A DNA stretch of 64,000 nucleotides from Tolypocladium sp. Sup5 PDA-1 (Eukaryota; Ascomycota; Sordariomycetes; Hypocreales; Ophiocordycipitaceae). Made by a program: the position numbers and the translations under genes. The notes beneath the pieces are model-generated. The model worked only from the letters and a program-made list of their open reading frames with translations. It was not told the DNA's origin and searched no databases. Below are positions 21,186-32,585 of the stretch, piece by piece. Positions within the stretch are counted from its first letter, which is position 1. Each line of letters opens with the position of its first letter. The stretch spans positions 62,001 to 126,000 of the forward strand of contig JPHH03000066.1 of NCBI GenBank assembly GCA_000750105.3. The letters run 5' to 3'.

Positions 21186-22316
21186 CTAATTCTCAAACGG
21201 CAGCCCAGAATCCTCTCTGATGGCGCCAAAAATGGCCATGAGACTGGCATTTGGTCCCCGATTCTGATTCACGCGGTCTGTATGATGGGTGACGGTGTCC
21301 AGCGTTCGCAGCTTCACTCCATTCTTCTGGGCGAGGTCGTTCAAGTGTGTGTTTTCCTTGACAGCCATGCTTATCGGAATCGGGGGCTGCGCTCCATTGT
21401 CAGCGGATGGTCTTGGTGGTGCAGCTCGCAAACTCACATTTTCCACATTGTGATACGCTCCCGAGTTGAGCATCTTCAGCTGCCCTGCCGCCGGCCCGGG
21501 AATCAACAGCTCGACGAATTTCGACAGCGTCTCCTGAGACAAGCCGACCTTTTCGGACAGCACGCTGGCCTCGCACAGGACTTCGATCGTGGAGAAGCGA
21601 ATGAAGTTGCCGATGAGTTTGAGCAGACTGGCTTGTTCGCAGGGCTGGTTGGCTAGAGTTATGGTGTTTTTGCAAATCCTGTTTGCGCGCTGCTCAGTGT
21701 GTGTTGCGGTGGAAGAAGGCCAGCCGAGACTCACACTCCATCGGTAAAGGGCGCGAACTTGGCGATTGCGCCCGAGGATCCGGCAAGGGCAATGGTTATA
21801 AGCCGATCAACGGCAAGTGGAACGCCGCCGAAAACTGCCTCATGTTAATTGTCTTGAACTTTGGGTGCACTCGATCCGATGCGCTTACTTGGACTAGCCA
21901 GATATTCCGCGCCATGGCTTTGCAGCTTCTCGGCCTGCGCTGCCGCCGTCTCTGGGTGGACCGTGGAGAGATCCACGAACAGCTTGCCCTTGACATCCGT
22001 GTCGCGGATGGCCGTGTCGAGTGCGTCTTGCACGGCTGCATCGTCGACGAGACAGAGGCAAATGATGTCGCTACTTGAGACCGCTTCGGCGATTGAGTCA
22101 ACGGCAACAATTCTATCTGATGCAGCGGCCAAGTCCACGGCCTTTTGATGTGTCCGGTTCCATATCGTAACGGGACATTGACTTGGCCCGTACTTGGCCA
22201 GGTTTTTACACACCACCTAATGGTTCCTAGTTAGCGATTCAAGTGAACTAATATATGCTGGGGAATTCACCAACCTGTCCGATGTTGCCCAGCCCAATCC
22301 AGGAGATACGAGACAT
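21186..22316 (-). CDS. NAD(P)-binding dehydrogenase of the 6PGDH / 3-hydroxyisobutyrate dehydrogenase type
   Basis: Five exons (22316-22275, 22216-21889, 21834-21735, 21678-21438, 21386-21186; introns 58, 54, 56 and 51 nt) assemble to 303 residues. The N-terminus ISWIGLGNIGQVVCKNLAKY is the Rossmann GxGxxG turn, split by the first intron. DIICLCLVDDAAVQDAL, KLFVDLSTVHPETAAAQAEK and EYLASPIFGGVPLAV follow the family pattern (the GxVDxST-like and FGG segments). The C-terminal helical domain includes LKLIGNFIRFSTIEVLCEAS where the catalytic Lys/Asn motif (K-x-x-x-N) lies. Members oxidise beta-hydroxyacids or, in imine reductase-like variants, reduce imines. The substrate is unknown. All exon phases are consistent, so it looks functional. 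Confidence 0.88.
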
Positions 22317-23439
22317 TTTCGCGAGAGGAACGGAGATGCCCAGTGGTTTGCGTCAAGGCCCGGCACGACGACGGCGCGTGGGTTTGTTATAACACGGGTC
22401 CAGCAATCGCCCGGGCCAATAATGCTGCTAACAGTAATACACCGAACCAAACTCTTTGGTTCCGGGTATGGGGCCGACCGCGGAATGAGAGGCCCCGTCT
22501 TTAAGCCGAGTCCAACCTCCAGCCCTTGCGGCGCCGTCAACACGGATCAGCTAGAACAAAGTTTACAACGTAGAGATGAGATTCAAGTCTATTGCAGGGA
22601 GGAAGCTGCAATAGCCTCTGTATTAGGACAAACACGGTACATGTATTGAACGAAGTTTGCTTCAAGTCAATTGCAGCAGAATGCACCAGTGGAGTTTACC
22701 CCACATCACTGTTTGTTTGCTATGAACGCTGTAACTACAGTACGTACTTCGCGCGTGGGGGTTACGAGCAACGCCAACGCCAAGTAACTGTCGTTCTCGC
22801 CGGTTGGACAGGCTCGGGGACTCCGTAAAACTGACATCGCCAATTGTCGTGACTGTCTCAAAGCTGTGCGACTTTGCGCTCTAGAAATTACGATGCTAAT
22901 TTCGGCCGTTTGCAATTGTCAACGTTGGTAAGATGCAACGTACAAGCTCTGCCTATACTATCTGTTTGGCAGGGTCTTCACAGCATCACAAGACAATTAA
23001 CTCTTGGACCAACTTTTGGACCAATCCACGACGACAAAGCAAGATGGGCCTCTCAATTCGTTGGGATTAAAACCCACTGCCAACTACGCAAACCCAACAA
23101 GGCAAACAGTTCGTCTCGAACTCGTCAACAGATGCACAGCTCGTGTTGTTTCACGCATCACGAGGGACCTACCCTGCATCGGGTACTGTACCAGCCAGTC
23201 ACAAACGACAGCTTCCCCGCAACACCCATACAGGGGAAGCTCCCACCCATTCCTGGGCTTAGCGGCACTCCACCACTGCTTGACCTTCTAGATTCAGGCA
23301 CCTCGGGCTGTCGTTATCGCCGTATCTGACTCGGTTCGTGCTCTTATATCCCGGCTCTCTGTTCTTGTTTTTGCATCCTTTCTTCCTTCGTTTCTTCCAT
23401 TGACTTCTGTCGACACTCGAGACAGGGCAGAGTCACGCC
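22317..23439. other. Divergent intergenic region
   Basis: About 1.1 kb between the start codons of the dehydrogenase-like gene and the amidohydrolase gene. Pyrimidine-rich sequence just before 23440 fits a fungal promoter/5' UTR. Frames here (for example 22874-23329) have no recognisable domain. Confidence 0.45.
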
Positions 23440-26346
23440 ATGGATGAAAAGAGCGGCCTCCCGCCGTACAGCGCCAGCGCGTCACCGCACGGGACGGGCC
23501 ACCTCCGGTTTCGGGGACGTCACGGCATCCGTCGCCGCAGAGCGCTCAAGTTCTTCGTGCTCGCGTGCTTGGCCTTGATCGCCATTGCGCAGTGGAAGCA
23601 GGTCTGGAAGACGAGCAGCAGGGCGCCCAAGTTGTCGCTGAAGAAGCTCAATGATGACCTGGCGACGTGCAAGAAGCTGCGTCACACGCCCCGGGACCCC
23701 ATCGGTCTCGGGCGCGACCAGAACGCCAGGTACATCGAGGGCGGCAAGCCTACGCTGATCAAGAATGCCACTATCTGGATTGGAGAGCCCGTCAAGGGAA
23801 CGAGCGAGGCTGATGCGAGGGCTGGCAAGGGCTGGGAATGGGTCCATGGCGATGTTCTCCTCGAGCATGGCCTCATCACAAAGGTCGAGACGCACATCTC
23901 GTCCAGCTCGCTGCCCAAGGATACGCAAATCTACGATGCTGCAGGTCGGCAGCTCACCAGCGGCATCATCGACATGCACAGCCATACCGGCGTCTACTCC
24001 CTGCCGGCCCTCTCCGGCAATCAGGATGGCAACGAAATGTCCGACAACATCACCCCCTGGGCGCGGTCCATCGATGCCTTCTACCCGTTCGACCCCCAGA
24101 TCCAGGTCATCAAGTCCGGCGGCGTCACCACGTCGCTCGTCCTGCCCGGCTCCGGGAACAACATCGGAGGTGAAGCGTACCTCCTCAAGCATGCCGTGGG
24201 TAAGCCCGACGGCCGCAAGGAGATCAGCGCCGAGGACATGCTAGCGGACCCGGAGCGCAACTGGCGGTATATGAAGATGGCCTGCGGAGAAAACGCCAAG
24301 CGCGCCCACGGTGGCATTGGAAAACTGCCGTTTAGTCGCATGGGCGAGAGCTACGACTTTCGACATGCGTTTGAGCAGGCGAGGGAGGTTGTCCAGAAGC
24401 AGGATGACTGGTGCGACAAGGCTGAGGCATTGGGTGTTGAGAATATGGACGAGTATCTGCCGCAGGAGATCTTGTGGGAGTCTCTCGGCGCTGCGATGCG
24501 TGGCCAGGTGCATATCAATACGCACTGCTATACGGTCCCCGACTTGGAGGCCATGGTGGACCACACCAACGAGTTCAAGTTTCCTGTGCGGGCGTTCCAT
24601 CACGCCCACCAGACGTATCTCGTTCCCGAGGCAAGTTGTCTGCGTACCTGTATTTGGTTGCTTAGGCTGACGATGCCATAGATCCTGAGACGTACCTGGG
24701 GCGGCCGCACCCCTTCGTCCGCCATCTTCGCCGACAACATGTACTACAAGACCGAGGCGTACGTCGGCTCCGAGTTCGCGGGAAAGTACCTCTACGACGA
24801 GGGCCTGACCACCGTGTACGTGAGCGACAACCCTGTTCTCAACGCGCAGCATGTGCTCTTCGAGGCCGCCAAGGGCTACCACTACGGCCTGCCGTACCAC
24901 GCGGCGCTGGCCAGCGTGACGACCGCGCCGGCGGATGACCTTGGCATGGGCCAGCGCCTCGGCAAGGTCAAGCCTGGGTTTGATGCGGATGTCGTCGTCT
25001 GGGACAGCGACCCGCTGAGTGTTGGCGCTGCGCCGGTTCAGGTGTGGATTGACGGCACGGCTCAGTTTGACGAGCCCGTCGAGCTGTCCAAGCCTGAGCA
25101 AGGTCCCTTGGTCCCCGATGAGTCGCTTGCTCACATTATTGAGGAACCGACCGAGTTCCAGGATGCTCTTTTCAGCGGTGTTACAAAGGTGCTTCTTTCC
25201 GATGACAAGACGTACGAGGCCAACAGCAAATCCTTCAATGTCGCCGTTGCCAACGGCAAGATTACTTGCATCGGCGCTTGCAAGGCCGAGTTTGAGGTTG
25301 CCACCGCTGCTGGCGTCGAGGTCGTGGCTCTCAAGAACGGCTACCTCACCCACTCCTTCACCGGCGTGGCGGGCACTCTTGGCCTCAACGAGATTGACGG
25401 CGAGTCCGTCACCGACAACGGCCCGAACCCTTCCAAGTTCACCCGCGCCATTGACGGTCTGCAGCTGGGCGGCAAGAAGCTCCATGCTGGCGCCAAGTAC
25501 GGCGTGACCAAAGCCATTTCCGCGCCCAAGTTCACTGCCGGCCAGACACACCACGGCACCAGCGTCGGCTTCGTCACGACGGCCAAGACCAGCCTTGAAG
25601 CGGGCGCGGTGTTTGCGTCCGACGTGGCTGTTCACTACACTCTTGACCTGAACGTCCGTGGCGGAGACAGCTACTCGGCTGTGTTTGGCGAGCTGCAGAG
25701 GAAGCTCATGGACGCGGCCAGGTCGGACAAGGAGGTTGCTGATCCGTTCTCTGAGGCTGCGTACTTGAACAAGGTTGTGAGCGGAGACAAGGTGCTGGCG
25801 TTGACCATCAACAGCGCCGATGGCATCGCCACGGCTCTGAGGATCAAGGGCGAGGTCGAGAGCGCCCTCAAGTCGTCGACTGCACCGCCCAAGCTCAAGG
25901 TGGCCATCATCGGTGGCGCCGAGTCTCACCTCGTTGCCAACGAACTGGCCGCCGCATCCGTCGGCGTCATCCTCCTGCCGCTGCAGGCCATAGCCGGCAC
26001 CTGGGACTCGCGCCGCGCCCTCCCCGGCGCGCCGCTGTCCAACGGCACGGCCGTGGACTGGCTCGTCAATGCCGGCGTGACGGTCGGCGTGGGCCTGCCC
26101 GAGGACTGGCGCGTCCGCGACCTGGGCTTCGAGGCCGGCACGGCGTACCGCAACGGCAACGGCAAGTTCAGCGAGAAGGTGGCGCTGGACCTGGTGAGCG
26201 CCAACATCCACAAGATCCTCGGCGTGGACGTGGCCGAGGAGGAGGCTAGGGGGCACTATATCGTGAGCGAGGGCAGTCCGCTGGAGATTGGCTCGAGGAT
26301 CAAGGCGGTTGGTACGGGACGGGGGAAGGTGTCTGTGTTTGTCTAG
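23440..26346 (+). CDS. Large membrane-anchored amidohydrolase-family protein
   Basis: Two exons (23440-24630 and 24682-26346) joined across a 51-nt GC-AG intron (donor GAG|GCAAGT, acceptor CCATAG); 951 residues. A basic N-terminus and one hydrophobic segment (about residues 36-50, FFVLACLALIAIAQW) suggest a signal anchor. Amidohydrolase hallmarks: GIIDMHSHTGVYSLP with the HxH metal pair near 180-182, a THCYTVPDLEAMVDH segment, AFHHAHQTYLVPEILRRTWG, and the late GKVKPGFDADVVVWDSDPL motif. A second copy of dihydroorotase/imidazolonepropionase-like C-terminal lobes follows, accounting for the great length. Such proteins hydrolyse C-N (or C-O) bonds at a metal centre; the substrate is unknown. 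Very GC-rich with strong codon bias. The long antisense frame opposite exon 2 is a shadow of this bias. Confidence 0.88.
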
Positions 26347-26881
26347 TAATCTGTAGATGATGATGTAATAAATCGCCTCAACAAGTGGCTGTACAGTAAG
26401 TACGGAGTACACAGATGATATTGGATCTGATAAAAACCCCTCGTTTTACGAGTACATCTTCACCACCGGCGCCAGCAAGCGTCGCGAGAGTTTCGTGCGG
26501 CTTCCCGACTCGTGCGAGGGCGCCACCGCCTATCAATCGCACCATTGTGATTACAAATGTCGTCGTCTGGAGTGGAACTCTGCGCGCGGCTATGACCAAG
26601 CTTCCGCTTGTGTAAGCGTGCTGGTGCGTGTCCCGGTACGTGTGTGTGGGCGATTCCGAAGTTCCGAGCTGGGGGCGGGGCTTGGTTTAAATATGCGATG
26701 CGACGCCGGTGAGGTGAGACGGGATGATCTGCTGATTGATAAGACGCGATACAAGGAGGGGTCGACTGCCTTGTGTCTTGTACAAAACGAGAGCACTTCC
26801 GCGCAGAGTTGCATGATTTTGTTGCGACTGTCGAGATCTTGCCTCAGCAGTGTGAGCTTGAAGAGGACGTATTCGACCACG
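26347..26881. other. Intergenic
   Basis: Separates the amidohydrolase and the downstream dioxygenase on the same strand. It includes a TACGGAGTAC palindromic motif at 26401-26410. Nothing else was recognised. Confidence 0.45.
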
Positions 26882-27848
26882 ATGACTGTTGCACCGGTGA
26901 TTGCGCTGTCCCACGGGGGAGGTAAGTTGCAGCCTCAGCCTCGCCTTCACTCACAGGCGCTCGCTCTCATCCTCATCCTCATCCTCATCTCACTCACTTT
27001 GAGATGAATGGGCTTTGCTAACCAAGATGCTAGGCCCCCTCCCCATCCTGGGCGACCCAAACCATAAATCCATCATCTACTCCCTCAAGAACCGCGTGCC
27101 CAAGATCCTCGGCCTCGGCACGCCCTCCCAGCCTCGCGCCATCGTCCTCATCACCGCGCACTGGACGACTGAGCTGCCCACCATCTCCTCCGGCAAGTCG
27201 CACGACCTGCTCTACGACTACTACAACTTCCCCGAGGAGGCGTACTCGCTCAAGTACCCGGCACCGGGAGAGCCCGAGATCGCAACGACCATCAGGGCCG
27301 CGTTCGACGAGGCAGGCCTGCAGCCGCAGCTCGACGGGAAGCGCGGCTGGGACCACGGCGTCTTCGTGCCCCTGACGCTCGTCAACCCCAAGGCCGACAT
27401 CCCCGTCGTGCAGCTGTCGGTGCTGCACTCGGAGGACCCGACGACGCACCTGCGCATGGGCGCCGCGCTGGCCCGCCTGCGCGCCGACAACATCGCCATC
27501 ATCGGCTCCGGCTTCGCCTCGTTCCACAACTTCAGCACCATGCGCGCGATCCGCAGCTACCCGCCCGCGCAGTTCGCCGCGTTCAAGGCCGACTCGGACG
27601 AGTGGAGCTCGGCGCTGACGGCCGCGGTGGCGGCGGAGAGCAAGGAGGGCCGCTGGGAGGGATTGGAGGGCTGGCGGGGGATGCCTCATGCGGACCGGAT
27701 GCATCCGCCGGGCGGAGGGGAGCATTTCATGCCCTTGGTGGTGTGTGCGGGTGCGGCGGGCGAGGGCGAGGAGACGAGGTTTTATAAGGACGAGTTTTCG
27801 GGGATAGATATCTTTACGTATTATTGGGGGGCGGAGCAGGTTGAGTGA
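26882..27848 (+). CDS. LigB-type extradiol aromatic ring-opening dioxygenase (DODA-like)
   Basis: Two exons: 26882-26921 and 27034-27848, intron 112 nt, the longest in the window, with a (CTCATC)n run inside; 284 residues. The joint restores SHGGGPLPILGDPN, where the first metal-binding His lies. Then AIVLITAHWTTELPTISSGK (second His), KRGWDHGVFVPLTLVNPKAD (third, the HGVF motif), PVVQLSVLHSEDPTTHL, and IIGSGFASFHNFSTM. This is the class III ring-cleaving dioxygenase family containing plant 4,5-DOPA dioxygenase extradiol and bacterial LigB. It needs Fe(II) or Zn(II) and cleaves catechol-type rings. Length is normal and all metal ligands appear intact. Convergent with the next gene, only 34 bp apart. 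Confidence 0.93.
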
Positions 27849-27882
27849 TGGATTGTCACGGGGAATGGATGAAGATTGAAGA

Positions 27883-28731
27883 TCAATCACCAGTTCCAGC
27901 ATACAGGATGACAGTTGTCTCTGTGATTGAAGTGACGATATCCCCATGTATGTCATGTAAGCCAGACGTGTACCCATGACCACAACCCCTGAGGAACGGG
28001 CCAGCAAATGTTCTGTCATGTATCCATTGAGCATGTAAAAAGCCTAACTGTCTTCCACCTTTGCTTCGCCGAGCTGGATCCGGATCTAAGGCGCGCATTT
28101 CGTCAGCGTTGGGTATAGGTGAAGCGACAGAGCGCTGGTGAAAGTACGAGCTGTGCCTGAGGGGGAAACGGGGTAAGTCACTTGCAGTAGATTCTGAACC
28201 TCCAGTCTCATGTTCGCCAGGACGGGGACGGCTTGCCCGGATCTTGCCGACAAGGTCGCAATCCGCGAGAAGGCCCATTACCTCGTGGTAGGAACCCTCG
28301 GTAGCGATGACGACGTGGACTGAGTATGCACTTGCGGCCAGTGAGTCCAGCGTACACGCGCCCTTGTCGAGGAATCCGCCAACCCGGGCCATATATTCCG
28401 TGATGCTCAGCGTCGAGTTCCCTGAAAACCCCAAGAAGGCGTCGCACTTGCCCGTTCTACAGCGGTTGTGCCACCACACGTCAATACCTGGGGGACCTGC
28501 CCTCCGCATGTTATCTTCTGGCCTGAGGGTCACTATTCTTCCGGTCTTTCCGTCAAGGTATTTGCCGTCCACGACGGGGTAGCCGCTTTCAGTCAATTCC
28601 TTGGGGATAGTCCATTCCTGGGGGAAAGGGGGTCCAAGCCTGGTCCCGGTAAAGGGACAAAACTCCGGGATGCCTATCTTCTCCTCGGGCTCGGATGAGG
28701 CCGGGTGTGTGGGATTTTGCTGCTCGGGCAT
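27883..28731 (-). CDS. Unrecognised protein with conserved-looking N-terminal half
   Basis: Open frame of 282 residues from an ATG at 28731. I recognise no family. The first two thirds look like a real protein: FCPFTGTRLGPPFPQEW, GYPVVDGKYLDGKTGRIVT, DVWWHNRCRTGKCDAFLGF, GGFLDKGACTLDSLAASAY and VVIATEGSYHEVMGLLADC. No signal peptide or membrane segment. A 93-nt intron is possible near 28170-28080 (donor GTGACT, acceptor CCTTAG), which keeps the frame, so the exact C-terminal half is unsure. It ends 34 bp from the convergent dioxygenase gene. Confidence 0.55.
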   Translation of the reverse strand: MPEQQNPTHPASSEPEEKIGIPEFCPFTGTRLGPPFPQEWTIPKELTESGYPVVDGKYLDGKTGRIVTLRPEDNMRRAGPPGIDVWWHNRCRTGKCDAFLGFSGNSTLSITEYMARVGGFLDKGACTLDSLAASAYSVHVVIATEGSYHEVMGLLADCDLVGKIRASRPRPGEHETGGSESTASDLPRFPLRHSSYFHQRSVASPIPNADEMRALDPDPARRSKGGRQLGFLHAQWIHDRTFAGPFLRGCGHGYTSGLHDIHGDIVTSITETTVILYAGTGD

Positions 28732-29435
28732 GGTTTTTGACGATACAATAAAGCTGGGCGGTTGTGTAGATGCGGGTGTCAAGTGTCAACTGTATACACA
28801 GATCAATGATGGTCTGAAAAGTTCGGGGACACGGCTCGAGGGCTGCCTCCAGGTAGATGTGAGACTGAGTGTTCAGAAAACCGGTTTACGTTAATCTGTT
28901 GGCTCCCAGGGCGCAAAAGACCCATTGCCCTGGCCTGGTCACCTGCAGCTCCAGGTTGGTCGCAACATCATGTTGGTGGCTGCAACGAATGCATACCAAC
29001 GAGCCAGCCGTCCCGGCCAATGAGACATGCAAAGAGATATGAGGTCGTCATTCACCATCTGTATCATCGATGCCTTCATGCAAGGAGCCGACAGGATTGG
29101 GAACACTGCGGGGAACGGCATAGCTGGCAGGTACAATTGGCCAACAAGCCTGGCCCAGTTCATGTTGGTTATTTGCAAGTGTCTCGCAATTTCATGTTGC
29201 ATGCACTTGATATTGGATTAAAATCAGGTGATGTGCCTGCGGACGGCTCGATTGGGTGCAAAGGACAGAGGGGTTGACGGAATGAAGAAGCCCGAAGTCG
29301 AATATTTAGGAACACCCGTCCGTACATCGTCAATGTAATAGCTCCAGTCTTAGACTTGCAATACACCAAAGTCGAAGACATACCATCCCCTGTACTGGGC
29401 ACTTTCTACCCGGTTTCCGGCCTAATTGCAGCAAC
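28732..29435. other. Intergenic
   Basis: Upstream regions of the unrecognised gene and of the small secreted protein. No other gene supported. Confidence 0.45.
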
Positions 29436-29857
29436 ATGAAGGTATGTTAAGCACCAAGGACGGATGACATCTTCCAAACTGAGCATTCCTTCGTGGATAG
29501 ATTTCGACCAGCATCCTAGTCCTCGGCGGCTTCGTCGGGACTGCCATCGCCGCCCCAGCGGGTAACCGCGCCCGCCAGCTCATCAATGGGCCGAGTAGTC
29601 TACAGCGCGCTACCGAAGAACTCGAGTACACTTGCATCGCGAATTTCGACACATATTGCGATCGCTACGGCCGCTTTCATACAGGCTATACCGCGATGTG
29701 TGGTTCGAATAACTCGTGCTGGTGTGAGCCGATCAACCAGCATTGCGGGTTCCACTGTGCCGCCGAGGAGGGTGATGTTGAAAAAGAGGGAAACAAGGAG
29801 ACGGTAAAGGCGGACGATGTGCATACGGACGAGTCTGATGAGGCTACTACTGAGTAA
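29436..29857 (+). CDS. Small secreted cysteine-rich protein (effector-like)
   Basis: Two exons: a 6-nt first exon (29436-29441, Met-Lys), a 59-nt intron and 29501-29857; 120 residues. The splice is supported by the resulting signal peptide, MKISTSILVLGGFVGTAIAA with a typical A-x-A cleavage context. The mature chain has seven Cys between about residues 47 and 87 (TCIANFDTYC, AMCGSNNSCWC, HCGFHC) and an acidic, probably disordered tail. The family was not recognised. Such proteins are often secreted effectors or antimicrobial proteins. The odd number of Cys may leave one free or allow dimerisation. Confidence 0.7.
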
Positions 29858-30059
29858 AGCTGTAATGCTGGTTTTTGTCCGACCATATGTGATGTCTTTA
29901 AAGCAACGTCTGCGGAAACTCATACAATGGGGCCACTTATATACAGACGTGACCCAGCAGCCCAACGTAGACCGCTCTCCCCCAGCCAAGACAGAACGAA
30001 GTACACGGCGACAAGACATCGAGTTGGATGGCAACATTCCATTCCTGATTGCCGTACAG

Positions 30060-30925
30060 TGCACCAAGGCAATCTTGGCTGTAGTTGCTGATGGCGCTCA
30101 AATACGTTTGACCCGATTCCGAAAATGCAGTGCCGTTCTGATTAGTTGGCAGTCAAGTCTTGCCCAAGTCACCCCCTTCCGTCTAGGCGTATGATATGAC
30201 GTGCTCGTTATTCTGGAAGAGATCAACCGCATCCTTAATCCATTGGTTTGATCTGACCCTGGTCGGCGCACTGCTTAAAGCCCTGCTGGTCGTAGACACA
30301 GCCAAACTTGGTGACCCAGATCGGCTTGCAATGTTTGTTCCAGTAGTAGTCGATGTCTTGTTGGACTCCATTCATTTCGGGTTTATAGACGTGGATGGCC
30401 GCGAAGTCCCAAAATTTGTCGAGCTTTTGTCCGTTAAAGTCCCGAAGCCAAGACTCATCCTTTTGCCTGCACATGGACGGGCTGCCGAGGAGAGAGCCTT
30501 GCTTGCCCTTTGGCGCGATATATCGGTTCTAGAGACGGACTCTGTCTTGTACGTTCATGTTCGCTGGAGTATCTCTTCCCCTGCAGTCCGGTTCATTGAA
30601 GTCCAGGAGATACTGAGGAGCAGTGTCCTCTTCTGGAAATCGGCGAAGCGCTGCGCGTCCCGAGGCCCGTTCTTGCCAGAACCCCAGAGCATCGGTACAC
30701 CAAGAACTTCATCGTGGCCAGATAGAATTGGTGCCTAGTCACACCACCGTCCAAATAGCTCTTCCAGAATGACACGGCGCGATCGCCAGCAGAGCCAGCT
30801 TTCCGTCCTCGGGGAATCAGGCGAGTATGGCGCGTAGTGATGGCTGCAGGGGGTGAGGCCAAGGATATTACCGCAGCGCATAGGATCATGCAACAGTAGC
30901 TTGTCGCTCGCCGGGTTCGTAGCAC
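30060..30925 (-). pseudogene. Broken GH128 (Asl1-like) glycoside hydrolase
   Basis: Reading the reverse strand in shifting frames gives a coherent GH128 order. A leader peptide starts at 30925, then come GVPMLWGSGKNGPRDAQRFA, the acid/base motif YLLDFNEPD in another frame, GSLLGSPSMC, FWDFAAIHVYKP with KPIWVTKFGCVY, KDAVDLFQNNEHVISYA and SESGQTYLSAISNYS at the end. At least three frame changes (near 30640, 30510 and 30240) and in-frame TAG and TGA codons (30183-30185 and about 30150) break it. GH128 enzymes cleave beta-1,3-glucan. No single intron can explain the breaks because protein homology is continuous across several of them. The gene is dead unless the assembly has errors. Confidence 0.8.
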
Positions 30926-31841
30926 CCGGCATGTCCGGAGTGGGACGTCGCGACTCTCCGAAATCCGGCTTATCAGCGGTGGACTCGATACGGCAACATG
31001 CGCTAGAGCCCCCTGACAATATCTATTAGCGCGTGATCAAACATCATTATCCATGTGTCCCGTCTGGGGGAGCCGAATCGTTCGGCAACATCCTCGGTAT
31101 TGGGGAAAGGGGCTAAACTGTCGTGAAGGGGACTCCGGCCCCCCGGGGCTGCGGGTGGACCCTTCTAAGACCTCACCCACTTCGACTCTTCAGCTTCGCG
31201 GAGCCTCGCCCTTTGAGCAGTCTTACGTTGGATCTCGGTGGCGACAATCCGGTGTAAATCGCCCCTCAATCCCATCTGATGCGCCGACCGTCTCGCCTTA
31301 GTGCACCATCTCGTATGCGGAGTAAACATTCGACTTTTGATGCTGGCATCTCTAAGTATCAGCGTAAGTCTCGAAGCTAACAAAGTAGAGATACAAGAGC
31401 TTTACCGAGATTTGTCAGCGAGGTACACAGTCAGAAATGTGACGTCCTATCGCTCTTATTCTCCCTCGTTGATTGCGACTTTGCCAGTTAGGGTGAAGCA
31501 CTCGGACAGAAAAGTCCCACGTCCCATATTGGCCGCAGGCGTGATACATCCAAACACAACGTGCAGCATAGCCTTCACTACTGTTGCGCCTGTTGTAAGA
31601 TCCCATTGGGATCCTTGTTGCCTCTAGCTCCGGACAAATTATATTCTGCCCAGTACGTGGCTTTGAGTGCTGTAGAGTAGTAACAATCAGATCTCTGGGT
31701 GGTCATCGTACCACCCTACAGCAATCGTACAGGGCAAATGTCTTCAATTATCCTGAGCCAGCCATGCAATGAGCCATGATATGTTGGTATTTCGTGAGTC
31801 TCAGTATTATTGCAATGTGTCTTGTCCTTCGACTTTCTCTC
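30926..31841. other. Intergenic
   Basis: Between the GH128 and GH23 pseudogenes. No coding region recognised; moderately AT-rich and low in coding bias. Confidence 0.4.
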
Positions 31842-32585
31842 CTAGCATACGCCGCCGTTGTTGCAGTTCTGCTGACAGTTATAAGCACCATCAAGGCTCT
31901 GATCCGCACCGTACATATCATAGCCCTGAAACTACCCGTTGAGCGTCTCGTCAAGGTAGTTCAAGTTCTGCGGCACACCGTGCTGCTTGCCTTCGTCTGA
32001 GCATGGATACCCCTCTGTAAGACCCGTACCCCCGTTCAAGCCAGTGTTGTCGCTTGCAGTAAACCAGCCGTTATACGATCCAAGGGCGTGAACCGCATTA
32101 CCCCCCGTGTTGTCGAGGGCCTGTCTTAGGACGTGAGCGCCGCAATCGGTGTTATCCTCGATTGGGTACTGGCAATTATCCTTGCCGTTCTGGCAGTTAC
32201 CTGGGTCGCATTGCATGAGGCCCGGAGTTGGGCCACCGGCGTCGGCGTTGCACGAAGACTATTGCATCGCAATAAAAGCCAAAATAGCCGGATCAGCACT
32301 GTACTTCTGGTCCGAGTTTCGAAAGTACTGGTCGTATTGTTGGCAAGGCTGTCCAACGCCTCTGTAATAGTCTTCCAGTGAGATGTGCGCCAGCTTGTTT
32401 ATATCCAAGAACGGAGGTTCCCAACCTCCACTCTTAACGCCCGTATTCAGCCACTCCTCGGAGCCGTTGGGGCCGCAGGCGTTGGCACCCCCCTGCGTGG
32501 GCTGACAAGCACCTTGAGCATCGGAGTTGACCTCTGCCGTGGCGAGCTGGACGGCAAGGATCAAGAAACCGTTCGAGAAATGCAT
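31842..32585 (-). pseudogene. Broken GH23 lysozyme-like / chitosanase gene
   Basis: From an ATG at 32585 the frame reads a signal-peptide-like start, then ACGPNGSEEWLNTGVKSGGW, PFLDINKLAHISLEDYY and DPAILAFIAMQ, then a TAG. The same frame resumes with SSCNADAGGPTPGLMQ, DNTDCGAHVLRQALDN, GSYNGWFTASDNTGL and DETLNG, has a second TAG, and ends QQNCNNGGVC before a final TAG at 31842. The fungal GH23 family has Glu-Ser-Ser-Cys-Asn at the first break, so the stop replaces the catalytic Glu codon. The second stop sits where a Trp is expected (TGG to TAG). Only two point changes, no indel, so loss looks recent. A TATA-like TATATATTTAAA is just upstream (32672-32683). Confidence 0.85.

Noticed and set aside
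24241..26412. 723-codon reverse-strand open frame
   Set aside because: It lies opposite exon 2 of the amidohydrolase, is low-complexity (many Arg/Val/Gly/His) and has no domain; it is a shadow of strong GC-rich codon bias.
27030..28034. 334-codon reverse-strand open frame
   Set aside because: It is antisense to the dioxygenase, whose metal ligands are all conserved on the plus strand, and has an Arg/Gly/Val-rich shadow composition.
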